Source: Oxalobacteraceae bacterium UBA4003
GTDB taxonomy: Bacteria; Pseudomonadota; Gammaproteobacteria; Burkholderiales; Burkholderiaceae_D
Direction of reading: 5' to 3'
NCBI GenBank assembly: GCA_002384815.1
Contig: DGBN01000069.1
Coordinates: 226-60,701 of the forward strand
Length of the DNA stretch: 60,476 nucleotides
The notes beneath the pieces are model-generated. The model was given only the letters and a program-made list of their open reading frames with translations. It was not told where the DNA came from and searched no databases. The translations under genes and the position numbers were made by a program. Positions 1-7,537 of the stretch are shown here, in pieces (position 1 is the stretch's first letter; the number at the start of each line of letters is the position of its first letter).

Positions 1-860
1 GCCTTGCGGCGATCGCCGAAGCCGGGGGCCTTGACCGCCGCGACCTTCAGCCCGCCGCGCAGCTTGTTGACCACCAGCGTCGCCAGCGCCTCGCCCTCGA
101 TGTCCTCGGCGATGATCAGCAGCGGACGGCCCGACTGCACCACGGCTTCAAGGATCGGCAGCATCGACTGCAGGTTCGACAGCTTCTTCTCGTGGATCAG
201 GATATAGGGGTTATCCAGATCGACCGTCATCTTCTCGGCATTGGTGACGAAGTAGGGCGACAGATAGCCGCGGTCGAACTGCATGCCTTCAACGATGTCG
301 AGTTCGTCGTTCAGGGATTTGCCGTCTTCAACAGTGATGACGCCTTCCTTGCCGACTTTTTCCATCGCTTCAGCGATGCGTTCACCGATCGAGTAATCGG
401 AGTTCGCCGAGATCGCGCCAACTTGAGCGATTTCTTTGGTGGTGGTGCAAGGCTTTGCAATGGCTGCGAGTTGTTCGACGGTTGCTGCAACAGCCTTGTC
501 GATACCGCGTTTCAGATCCATCGGGTTCATGCCGGCTGCAACGTATTTCATGCCTTCGCGAACGATCGCTTGCGCCAATACGGTTGCAGTGGTGGTACCG
601 TCGCCTGCGTTGTCGCTGGTGCGGGAAGCCACTTCTTTCACGAGCTGCGCGCCCATGTTTTGCAATTTGTCTTTGAGTTCGATTTCTTTCGCAACCGACA
701 CACCATCCTTGGTGACGGTAGGTGCGCCGAACGAGCGTTCCAGCACCACGTTACGGCCTTTAGGGCCCAGAGTTACTTTAACTGCATTGGCCAGAACGTT
801 GACGCCTTCGACCATCTTGGCGCGCGCTGCGTCGCCGAATATAACTTCTTTAGCTGCCAT
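1..860 (-). CDS. groEL: Chaperonin GroEL, N-terminal part (truncated by window edge)
   Basis: About 286 N-terminal residues of the 60-kDa chaperonin subunit, which forms the double-ring ATP-driven folding chamber in the cytoplasm. The start MAAKEVIFGDAARAKMVEGV, the ATP-site segment GDGTTTATVL and the apical-domain stretch ending KAPGFGDRRK are typical. The full protein is normally about 547 residues, so roughly half lies beyond position 1; this is a window cut, not a damaged gene. It follows groES by 121 bp on the same strand, with no hairpin between them, so the two are probably one transcript from the heat-shock promoter near 1410-1438. Confidence 0.98.
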   Translation of the reverse strand, partial: MAAKEVIFGDAARAKMVEGVNVLANAVKVTLGPKGRNVVLERSFGAPTVTKDGVSVAKEIELKDKLQNMGAQLVKEVASRTSDNAGDGTTTATVLAQAIVREGMKYVAAGMNPMDLKRGIDKAVAATVEQLAAIAKPCTTTKEIAQVGAISANSDYSIGERIAEAMEKVGKEGVITVEDGKSLNDELDIVEGMQFDRGYLSPYFVTNAEKMTVDLDNPYILIHEKKLSNLQSMLPILEAVVQSGRPLLIIAEDIEGEALATLVVNKLRGGLKVAAVKAPGFGDRRK

Positions 861-981
861 GTTGAATACTCCTGAATGTTCGCTGTTTGGGATGCGTGAC
901 TAACTGATAATCACTGCATGTCCACTAGGATGAGACCGGTTTCGAGCGCGTCGGCATTGCCGCCACGATCGAAAAACGGCA

Positions 982-1272
982 TCACTTTTGTACGATTGCC
1001 ATGATGTCTTCTTCGCGCATCACGAGGACTTCGTCGCCCTCGACTTTGACTGCCTGACCAGCATATTTTCCGAACAAAACGCGGTCACCGACTTTGACGT
1101 CGAGTGGGCGAACTTTGCCGTCGTCGAGGATTTTGCCGTTGCCGATAGCCAGAACTTCACCTTGATCAGGCTTTTCAGCAGCTGCTTCAGGAATGATGAG
1201 GCCGGACGCAGTTTTTGTTTCCTGGTCGAGGCGCTTGACGATGACGCGATCGTGCAAAGGACGAAGGTTCAT
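982..1272 (-). CDS. groES: Co-chaperonin GroES
   Basis: A 96-residue, full-length GroES, the heptameric lid of the GroEL chamber. It starts MNLRPLHDRVIVKRLDQETK. The mobile loop that docks on GroEL (KTASGLIIPEAA) lies at about residues 20-31, and the C-terminal part VLVMREEDIMAIVQK is standard. A purine-rich AAGGAG ribosome site precedes the ATG. It is the first gene of the groES-groEL operon. The leader upstream carries a heat-shock-like promoter and a CIRCE operator. Confidence 0.98.
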   Translation of the reverse strand: MNLRPLHDRVIVKRLDQETKTASGLIIPEAAAEKPDQGEVLAIGNGKILDDGKVRPLDVKVGDRVLFGKYAGQAVKVEGDEVLVMREEDIMAIVQK

Positions 1273-1382
1273 ACAAACTCCTTAGTTTTCAATAGGTTAT
1301 GGTGATTTGCGGCATGGGCTGCAAAGCGTGCTTTACAGTGCATACATGCCGCACTAGAAAGTTGGTCAGTCGGGGAAAGCTG

Positions 1383-1409
1383 TTAGCACTCTCTTCCGGT
1401 GAGTGCTAA
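1383..1409. promoter_or_regulatory. CIRCE operator (HrcA-binding inverted repeat)
   Basis: Perfect inverted repeat TTAGCACTC - 9 bases - GAGTGCTAA. This is the exact consensus of CIRCE, bound by the repressor HrcA. It directly abuts the -10 element of the promoter at 1410-1438, so repressor bound here would cover the transcription start of groES-groEL. hrcA itself is not in the window. Confidence 0.95.
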
Positions 1410-1438
1410 GTATAGGGACGGTTGTTTAATATTTCAAG
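1410..1438 (-). promoter_or_regulatory. groESL promoter, compatible with sigma-32 and sigma-70
   Basis: Read on the minus strand: CTTGAAA, 14 bases, CCCTATAC, close to the sigma-32 consensus (CTTGAA, 13-15 bases, CCCCATnT). The same bases also give TTGAAA, 17 bases, TATACT, a good sigma-70 promoter. Transcription would start inside the CIRCE element, giving a leader of about 120-130 nt before groES. Confidence 0.75.
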
Positions 1439-1675
1439 TCGGCAGACACCGGGAAAAGGAAATAAAGCAAATTTGCTGCAAAAATGCAATCAAGAGTGTA
1501 CGAAGCATGGACATGCCGCCATCCCATATATCGCTCCTGATCAAGCTTATTTCCTTATTTCACAAGATAGTGCTCAGCGCCGAAAATTGCTGACAGAGCA
1601 GACGTTGCAATCTCGTACGACCTCCCTGAACTTGGTTTCCAGACGCCTAGACGCCGATTCGGGCACTGCACTCGA

Positions 1676-1954
1676 TTATTGGAAAGCACTCGGATTGTCG
1701 GAGCAGGCAAAGGCGGAATATGAACGTACCTGATCAAATAATTGCGCTGCTGCTTCATGATTTTCTGCCCATCCTTCAAATAGCAAGGCTTCCATCGCGG
1801 CTTGTCTGATGGCCGCGGGGATTGCAATTGCATTTGTGAGCGGCGAACCTGCATGTAGCAGTACACCGGCGGGTAAAGCAGGTAGTGCCTGAGAGCGCAA
1901 CAAAACATCTGTCCAGAGGCTGTCGTGGAAGCGGTTTGCAATCAGTGGTTTCAT
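1676..1954 (-). pseudogene. Possible remnant of a DUF1116 (AllG/YlbE-like) gene
   Basis: A 92-residue frame whose middle part, LLHAGSPL followed about ten residues later by AAMEALLFEGWAENHEAAA, resembles the N-terminal region of the DUF1116 family (E. coli AllG/YlbE has LLHAGPP and a following ACLFEGWA segment). Family members are about 400-480 residues, and nothing recognisable follows after about residue 75, where the frame runs into unrelated sequence. Most likely a decayed fragment. The alternative is an unrelated small protein or chance. The match is from memory, so confidence is low. Confidence 0.35.
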
Positions 1955-2203
1955 TGTTGAAATTAGTTGTATTCATGGCCGTTTTTCATGAGTGTTCAAT
2001 CCGTAATCTGGCTTGAAGTTTACGCGCCACATGCAGAACGATTTTGGCGCAATCGTTAGTTTCGGTCCCAGAGCCATCGCAATCAGGATGCCGCGCGGAG
2101 ATTGGATATGAATGGAGTGCTCGCGGTCTGATATCGTATGCAAAACGCAGGAAAAAATGAGCAGCGTAATCAGCATCTTTCATTTAGTCAGCAGGAGTCC
2201 ATC

Positions 2204-3592
2204 ATGAAGACAAGAATAGAGCGCGATACCTTCGGCCCGATAGAAGTAAATGATGAACGCTTGTGGGGTGCGCAAACGCAGCGCTCGCTTGAGCATTTCA
2301 AAATTTCGACCGAGCGCATGCCGCAGGAGTTGATCGTTGCACTGACCGAAGTCAAGCGTGCGGCAGCGATCGTCAATCGTGATCTGGGCAGGCTGGACCA
2401 ACAGAAGGCGGACGCGATAGTCAGTGCGGCAGAAGAAGTAATCGACGGCAAGCATCCGGATGAATTTCCACTGGCGGTGTGGCAAACCGGTTCCGGTACG
2501 CAAACCAATATGAACATGAATGAAGTGCTGGCCAATCGCGCTTCGGAATTGCTCGGTGGCGAATGCGGCGAGAAACGCCTGGTGCATCCGAATGACGACG
2601 TTAATCTCGGACAATCATCCAACGATATTTTTCCTACTGCAATGTATGTGGCTGCCAGTGTCAGCGTCACACAGAAATTGCTGCCGGCGATACATGCCTT
2701 GCGCGCGACGTTGCAGCACAAGGCGGAAGAGTTTTCCGATATCGTCAAGATCGGACGCACGCATTTGCAGGATGCAACGCCGTTGACCCTGGGTCAGGAA
2801 TTTTCCGCTTATGTCGCACAGTTGCATCATGCCGAACTCGGGATTGTGGTGTTGCTGCCATCCTTGCATGAACTTGCTGTTGGCGGTACGGCGGTAGGTA
2901 CCGGTTTGAACACGCATCCGGAATTCGGCGCACGCGTGGCCGTCGAACTGACGCAACGTAGCGGTGTACATTTCAAAAGTGCGGCCAACAAATTTGCGGC
3001 GCTGGCAGCGCACGATGCGCTGGTTAGCGTGCATGGCGGCTTGAAAACGCTGGCGGCCAGCATGATGAAAATTGCCAACGATGTGCGCTGGCTGGCTTCC
3101 GGGCCGCGCTCCGGCCTGGGCGAACTCAGCATTCCCGAAAACGAGCCGGGCAGTTCCATCATGCCGGGCAAGGTCAATCCGACGCAAAGCGAAGCGGTGA
3201 CAATGTTGTGTTGCCAGGTATTCGGCAATGATGTCGCGCTCAACTTCGGCGGCGCATCGGGGAATTTCGAATTGAATGTTTTCAAGCCTCTGATGGCGCA
3301 TAATTTTCTGCAAAGCGTGCGCTTGCTGAGCGATGGCATACACGGCTTCGATGAGCATTGCGCGCAAGGTATTACGGCTAATCGCGAACGTATCGCCGAT
3401 TTGATGGCACGTTCATTGATGCTGGTGACGGCGCTGGCACCGCATATTGGTTACGACAAAGCGGCGCAGATTGCCAAGCAGGCGCATCACGATGGCTCGA
3501 CCCTGAAGGAAGCGGCGCTTGCGCTGGGATTTGTGAATAGCGAGGAATTCGATCGCTGGGTGCAGCCTCAGGACATGATTCATCCATCCTGA
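2204..3592 (+). CDS. fumC: Fumarate hydratase class II
   Basis: 462-residue FumC, the iron-independent fumarase that interconverts fumarate and malate in the TCA cycle. The start MKTRIERDTFGPIEV is preceded by GCAGGAG at 2191-2197; a longer in-frame extension to 2138 lacks a ribosome site and is not used. Family signatures are visible: SGTQTNMNMNEV, the HLQDATPLTLGQEF segment, and the catalytic loop GSSIMPGKVNPTQSEA. The length matches the family. It is a single gene ending at a strong terminator (3635-3666). The class II enzyme tolerates oxidative stress and iron limitation, which fits the stress and iron genes elsewhere in the window, but no regulatory site was seen. Confidence 0.97.
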   Translation: MKTRIERDTFGPIEVNDERLWGAQTQRSLEHFKISTERMPQELIVALTEVKRAAAIVNRDLGRLDQQKADAIVSAAEEVIDGKHPDEFPLAVWQTGSGTQTNMNMNEVLANRASELLGGECGEKRLVHPNDDVNLGQSSNDIFPTAMYVAASVSVTQKLLPAIHALRATLQHKAEEFSDIVKIGRTHLQDATPLTLGQEFSAYVAQLHHAELGIVVLLPSLHELAVGGTAVGTGLNTHPEFGARVAVELTQRSGVHFKSAANKFAALAAHDALVSVHGGLKTLAASMMKIANDVRWLASGPRSGLGELSIPENEPGSSIMPGKVNPTQSEAVTMLCCQVFGNDVALNFGGASGNFELNVFKPLMAHNFLQSVRLLSDGIHGFDEHCAQGITANRERIADLMARSLMLVTALAPHIGYDKAAQIAKQAHHDGSTLKEAALALGFVNSEEFDRWVQPQDMIHPS

Positions 3593-3634
3593 AATCACGT
3601 CATGGTAAGGGCGAGCGGTATTTCACAAACATAA

Positions 3635-3666
3635 AACGGCCCCGGAAAGTGATTGCCGGGGCCGTT
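3635..3666. terminator. Bidirectional intrinsic terminator
   Basis: Perfect 11-bp stem AACGGCCCCGG / CCGGGGCCGTT with a 10-base loop. The plus strand continues with TCTTCG, and the minus strand with TTTATGTTTG. It lies between the convergent fumC and the secreted repeat protein and can serve both. Confidence 0.85.
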
Positions 3667-3729
3667 CTTCGATGTCAGCGGCTTATGACAGCAAGCCGAC
3701 AATAAGACCGTCGGCTCGCGCCGTGCATC

Positions 3730-4266
3730 TTATTTGATGACTGCATCCAGACAACGTGTTTTTTCAGCACCGGCTAATGCATCGCATTTTTCTTGTTGCA
3801 AGTTGACATTGGCATCTACCTTGTCTTCACGTGCATCCTTGCGGGCTTCGGAAATTTCCTTGCCGGCTTTGGCATCGGCTACCGCTGCAGTTTTGGCAGC
3901 TTTGGCTTCTTTCACGCAGACATCCTTGTTGTTGCCGGTCTGGTCGTCGCATTTTTCCTTGGCGAGTTCATAGTCGGCATCGGCAATGTCTATGCGTGCT
4001 TTTTTATGTGCCTTGTCGGTACCTTTGTAGGTCGCTTCTGCTTCGGCAGTGGTTTTCACGTGGGTCAGTTTGGCTTCTTTTTCGCAGATATCCCTGGCAT
4101 TGTCTTTATGGCTGTCGCACGCTTCTTTGGCTGCCTTGTAATCGGCATCCGCTTTCTTCTTGGTGGCGTCGTACGTTGCCTTTAATTCGGCTGGTGATGC
4201 ATGCGATACTGCGACGAAACCAAGACTGGCGGTAGCAAATACGATCATCGAGAGGGCTTTTTTCAT
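3730..4266 (-). CDS. Secreted lysine/alanine-rich protein with three Cys-pair repeats
   Basis: 178 residues, function unknown. Residues 1-23 are a signal peptide (MKKALSMIVFATASLGF..SHA), so the mature chain is periplasmic or secreted. The rest is rich in Lys, Ala, Asp and Glu and strongly helical. It contains three similar units, each with two cysteines 9-11 residues apart: EACDSHKDNARDICEKEAK, EKCDDQTGNNKDVCVKEAK and EKCDALAGAEKTRCLDAV. The units are separated by charged linkers, suggesting helical hairpins stapled by disulfides. The gene lies 76 bp downstream of csbD on the same strand and may share its transcript. No enzyme motif is visible. Confidence 0.8.
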   Translation of the reverse strand: MKKALSMIVFATASLGFVAVSHASPAELKATYDATKKKADADYKAAKEACDSHKDNARDICEKEAKLTHVKTTAEAEATYKGTDKAHKKARIDIADADYELAKEKCDDQTGNNKDVCVKEAKAAKTAAVADAKAGKEISEARKDAREDKVDANVNLQQEKCDALAGAEKTRCLDAVIK

Positions 4267-4342
4267 GTTGTATGTCCTTTACTTTTAATGAAATACTGCA
4301 GCGCAAAGGCGAAATGCAGGGAGATCGTTCGCGTTCTGGTTT

Positions 4343-4561
4343 CTAGAAAAAACGCTTGTCATCGCGATTACGATCTTCAAATGCCTTGATTTGCTTTTCA
4401 GCTTCATCCTTGCTGACGCCATACGCTTCCTGGATCCTGCCGGCGAGTTGATCGCGTTTGCCGGCAATCGTGTCGAGATGATCCTCTGTGAGTTTGCCCC
4501 ACTGTTCCTTGACGCTGCCCTTGAGTTGCTTCCAGTTACCTTCGATAACGTCCCAATTCAT
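4343..4561 (-). CDS. CsbD-family stress protein
   Basis: 72 residues starting MNWDVIEGNWKQLKGSVKEQ, the hallmark of the CsbD/YjbJ family: small, abundant, hydrophilic stress-response proteins of uncertain function (CsbD is sigma-B controlled in Bacillus; YjbJ is RpoS-linked in E. coli). The family pattern of WnxxxGxWkqxkGxxkeqwGkl, a central DxxxxxxGkrdqLxGxxQ block and an acidic C-terminus is intact. The ribosome site AAGGAG is 7 bases before the ATG. A sigma-54-like promoter lies 55 bp upstream (4616-4631), and the Cys-pair repeat protein follows downstream. Confidence 0.93.
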   Translation of the reverse strand: MNWDVIEGNWKQLKGSVKEQWGKLTEDHLDTIAGKRDQLAGRIQEAYGVSKDEAEKQIKAFEDRNRDDKRFF

Positions 4562-4615
4562 ATAATTCTCCTTAAAGAATTCCAGCGTTACGGCGAAAGT
4601 GCCTGCGGTTTACCA

Positions 4616-4631
4616 TGCAAGGCGTGGGCCA
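4616..4631 (-). promoter_or_regulatory. Candidate sigma-54 (-24/-12) promoter of csbD
   Basis: The minus strand reads TGGCCCACGCCTTGCA. Compared with TGGCACGNNNNTTGCA it keeps the invariant GG and GC at exactly the right 12-base register and the full TTGCA block, missing two bases in the -24 part. The transcript would start about 45 bases before the csbD ATG. A sigma-54 activator gene lies about 4 kb away (8699-9790). Confidence 0.55.
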
Positions 4632-5000
4632 GATATTTAGACTATTAAAATCAATGGCTTATGAAATTTTCATTATTTATTTGTAAATATTCCCGGGCAC
4701 ATTGCAAACGCTACACGTGAGAAAGCAGGAATAGCCTTGTCGGGGAAGTGGAGGATGCCGGAAGAAATGTGCATTCACAATGCAGCGTTGCAGCAACGAT
4801 GCGTGATTCGGCGAAGATGGCGCGTTGAAGACAGGCTTCTTGTTTTCCTACGTCTGTATCAGTTCATTTCCTATAGGTCTTGTCTTTTGAGACTGTTACG
4901 ATGCTTCACGGATAAAACACAATAATCTGCTCGTAGTGCAAGGTAGCGCTGCATTACATATTTTTTCCATTGCGAATAATTTTTTTGAAGAGGCATATCC
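4632..5000. other. Intergenic, AT-rich
   Basis: 369 bp between the csbD promoter and the 24-codon membrane peptide. No convincing reading frame or hairpin. It must hold the promoter of the small peptide, but no clear -35/-10 or -24/-12 pair stood out. GAAGAGG at 4987-4993 is the ribosome site of the peptide. Confidence 0.5.
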
Positions 5001-5075
5001 ATGGGTAAGTATTTTCTTGCTTGGCTTTTGGGTGTGCCGGTAGTTGTCCTGGTACTTATTTATCTGATTTTTTAG
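5001..5075 (+). CDS. 24-residue single-span membrane peptide
   Basis: The ATG at 5001 opens 24 codons and a TAG stop. The start MGKYFLAWLLGVPVVVLVLI is followed by YLIF. After a Lys at position 3 it is almost wholly hydrophobic, enough for one membrane helix with a central Gly-Val-Pro kink. A good ribosome site (GAAGAGG) sits 7 bases upstream and a terminator-like hairpin follows at 5109-5134, so it looks like a complete one-gene unit. Similar tiny hydrophobic proteins, often annotated as lmo0937-type membrane proteins, are known in proteobacteria, but I cannot assign a function. Expression is unproven. Confidence 0.6.
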   Translation: MGKYFLAWLLGVPVVVLVLIYLIF

Positions 5076-5108
5076 ATCGATGCATGCCGGGCCGATTTTC
5101 CGGATAGT

Positions 5109-5134
5109 AAAAAAAACGCAAGAGCGGTTTTTTT
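5109..5134 (+). terminator. Terminator-like hairpin after the small peptide
   Basis: A-tract, CGC, loop AAGA, GCG and a seven-T run (5128-5134), with one mismatch between the GC core and the A/T arm. Short core but a strong T-run. It is placed 33 bp after the stop of the 24-residue peptide. Confidence 0.5.
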
Positions 5135-5453
5135 GCTATTGGACATGAAGCGTTTCAAAATAAAGAAAGTAGTGAACTTTATTGATTGACGGAAAGCGTT
5201 TTCACCCATCATGGATGCTGCTATCCTGCTCTTGAATAGACAATAATATTGCAGGCAAGCACGCGTCTGCATTTATCGCGAAGCGTGGCCGGCTGCATGG
5301 CTCAGCTGGCTCGCATTTTTCACTGCATTTCACACGGGAATAAGCACCGTATTGCAATGCGGAGTGCAGGCAATGCAGTCCTGAGCACTGGATCGATTTT
5401 TCAGCATCGTCTTTCAGCATCGTCCATTACCTTATTCGCAGCGGAGTAAATTC
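5135..5453. other. Intergenic leader of the histidine kinase gene
   Basis: 319 bp without a convincing gene. Contains a 13-bp exact tandem repeat (5399-5424) and a GGAG ribosome site just before the kinase ATG at 5454. Confidence 0.5.
5399..5424. repeat. Exact 13-bp tandem duplication upstream of the kinase gene
   Basis: TTTCAGCATCGTC occurs twice back to back (5399-5411 and 5412-5424), ending 29 bp before the kinase start codon. It could be a replication slip or a pair of binding sites. Confidence 0.8.
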
Positions 5454-7469
5454 ATGTTTCTAGCGTCGGGATATCGCAAGTCTTTCACTATTTTGCTTGC
5501 GCCTTTTCTTTCGGCCTTGTTCATTACTGCCATTGGCATCTTTGCCATCTACAACGCATCGCAGGATTTTTGGCTGCTGAACTACCGGCTCCAGGATCTG
5601 CTGCCGATACACACGCCTGTGGGAGTTATTTTCATCGTGACCGGATGCGCGCTGGCATTGCGTTCCCTGCATATCGTGCGAGGAATGGTCAGAAGGATGG
5701 TAACGGTACTGGCTTCTGTGCTGGCGCTGCTTGTGGCCTGGGCCGGTGTGTCGGCATTGCTGCGATATTTTTTCGGTATCGATACCGGTTTGGAATATCT
5801 GTTCGTAAAAATGGGTTGGGTGGAAAATTCATGGCTCAAGCAGGGACCGCTCACGGCATTCGGGTTTGCGCTGGCTGGCTTGGGCCTGCTGCTGCTGGAT
5901 TATCGTACTTCCGGTGGTCACTACCCATCCGAATACGTGGCATTCACGCTGGTTGGCGTGATGGGCATTCCCCTGATCGGCCATTTATACGATGTGATGG
6001 CGGTAGATGTGGCGGATGCTGCCCACGCGATGCTGCCCTTCATCTCTGTCGCCTTCCTGATTCTGGCGCTTGGCATGCTGTCTGCACGTCCCGCACATCG
6101 GCTGATGAAGTTGTGGAACAGTACGTCCCCTGGCGGGCCGATTCTGCGTCGCCTGCTGCCTAACAGTCTGTTGTTGCTGGTATTCCTCGATTTTGCAATC
6201 AAATGGGGTGTGAGAAATAATTTTTACGATCAGGACAAGGCGTCGCCGCTATTGATACTGCTCAGCGGTACGGTCTTGTTCATCATGTTTTGTCGTACTG
6301 CTGCGCTACTGAATCGCGAATACGAAGGTCGCCAGATCGGCGAAGCCGCACTGGCGGAAAGCAATGCCTTGCTGCGTGCGGTTAGCGATAACACGCCTGA
6401 TGCCATTTTTGTGAAAGACCGTAACGGACGCATGATATTTGCCAATCCCGCCAAATTGCGTCTGCTTGGCAAGGAACGTGAAGAGGTTATCGGCTTGCGC
6501 AGCGAAGAACTCTATCTGGACAAAAAAGATGCAGATCGCGTCATTGCAGAAGACCTGAGCGTGATAGAGAGCGGGGAGGCCAGAGTATTCGAAACCACGA
6601 CAAAATATGTATATGGCGCACGCACCATGCATTCAACCAAGGCACCGTGGCTGGATGTCGACGGCCAGCTCATGGGGCTGGTCGGGATCAGTACCGATAT
6701 TACCGAACGCAAGCGTATGGAAGACACATTGAAGGCGCATGAAACGCAACTTGAAGCACTGGTGGCGGCACGCACGATGGAAGTCAGTGAATTGATCGGT
6801 CACCTGGAGACCACGCGAGAAGAAGAAAAACGTGCGATTGCGCGTGAGTTGCACGACGATCTTGGTGCTGCCCTGACGGCTCTGAACATGCATCTTTCCC
6901 TGGTCTTCCAGCAGATGCCGGCGGAACCAAAATTCACCGAACGTTCAGTCAAGATCAAGGCCTTGCTGAGTTCGATTACAGATGCAACGCGACGCATCCA
7001 GAATGGCTTGCGCCCGGACAAGCTGGATGTATTCGGCATCAAGATTGCGATTGCTGAGCAGGCGGCGGAATTCGAGAAATATACCGGCGTGGTCTGCAAT
7101 GTGAATTTGCCGGACGATCAGCTGAAGTATGCTGCACACGTTGATATTGCATTGTTCAGGATAGTGCAGGAAGCCTTGAACAATATTGCCAAGCATGCCA
7201 AGGCGACGCACGTCGATGTGGTACTGGACGATACCGAGGATGAGATTGTCCTCACAGTGCGTGACAATGGAGTCGGCATTCCGCAGACCAGGCAAAACAA
7301 TATGATTACGCACGGTTTGCGCGGCATGCGTGAACGAGTGACTTACCTGGGCGGCACAGTCAGGGTCGGCGGGACTGAGGGGAAGGGGACAACGATTGTT
7401 ATCGCCATTCCGAAGACCGTGGAAAATACCGGAGAAGTGTCAGAGGCGGCAATGGGAGAAAACCGATAA
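5454..7469 (+). CDS. Membrane sensor histidine kinase, PAS + HisKA_3 (NarX/UhpB class)
   Basis: 671 residues. Residues 1-290 hold about eight hydrophobic segments (a membrane sensor region of no named family that I can recognise). A PAS domain spans about 305-415 (DNTPDAIFVKD ... GISTDITERK). A coiled linker leads to a HisKA_3 dimerisation domain with phospho-accepting His467 in RELHDDLGAALTAL. The C-terminal ATPase has the N box (QEALNNIAKHAKA), G1 box (DNGVGIP, about 604) and GLRGMRERV. This class normally phosphorylates NarL-type regulators, and one lies close by at 8039-8671 on the opposite strand. The kinase converges on that cluster rather than sharing an operon, so the partnership is inferred from proximity. 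The signal is unknown. Confidence 0.93.
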   Translation: MFLASGYRKSFTILLAPFLSALFITAIGIFAIYNASQDFWLLNYRLQDLLPIHTPVGVIFIVTGCALALRSLHIVRGMVRRMVTVLASVLALLVAWAGVSALLRYFFGIDTGLEYLFVKMGWVENSWLKQGPLTAFGFALAGLGLLLLDYRTSGGHYPSEYVAFTLVGVMGIPLIGHLYDVMAVDVADAAHAMLPFISVAFLILALGMLSARPAHRLMKLWNSTSPGGPILRRLLPNSLLLLVFLDFAIKWGVRNNFYDQDKASPLLILLSGTVLFIMFCRTAALLNREYEGRQIGEAALAESNALLRAVSDNTPDAIFVKDRNGRMIFANPAKLRLLGKEREEVIGLRSEELYLDKKDADRVIAEDLSVIESGEARVFETTTKYVYGARTMHSTKAPWLDVDGQLMGLVGISTDITERKRMEDTLKAHETQLEALVAARTMEVSELIGHLETTREEEKRAIARELHDDLGAALTALNMHLSLVFQQMPAEPKFTERSVKIKALLSSITDATRRIQNGLRPDKLDVFGIKIAIAEQAAEFEKYTGVVCNVNLPDDQLKYAAHVDIALFRIVQEALNNIAKHAKATHVDVVLDDTEDEIVLTVRDNGVGIPQTRQNNMITHGLRGMRERVTYLGGTVRVGGTEGKGTTIVIAIPKTVENTGEVSEAAMGENR

Positions 7470-7537
7470 GAGGAATCCCTGCATGGAGGGGTAGTCCGGA
7501 TGCGGGCAGAATTTCCTTCTATTTCACTACACAGCGA

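Noticed and set aside
192..875. Long plus-strand frame opposite groEL
   Set aside because: Antisense shadow of a strongly conserved gene; His/Phe/Cys-rich translation and no ribosome site.
1422..1733. 103-codon plus-strand frame between groES and fumC
   Set aside because: Starts with TTG inside the groESL promoter, has no ribosome site or later Met, and overlaps the DUF1116-like fragment. At most a remnant.
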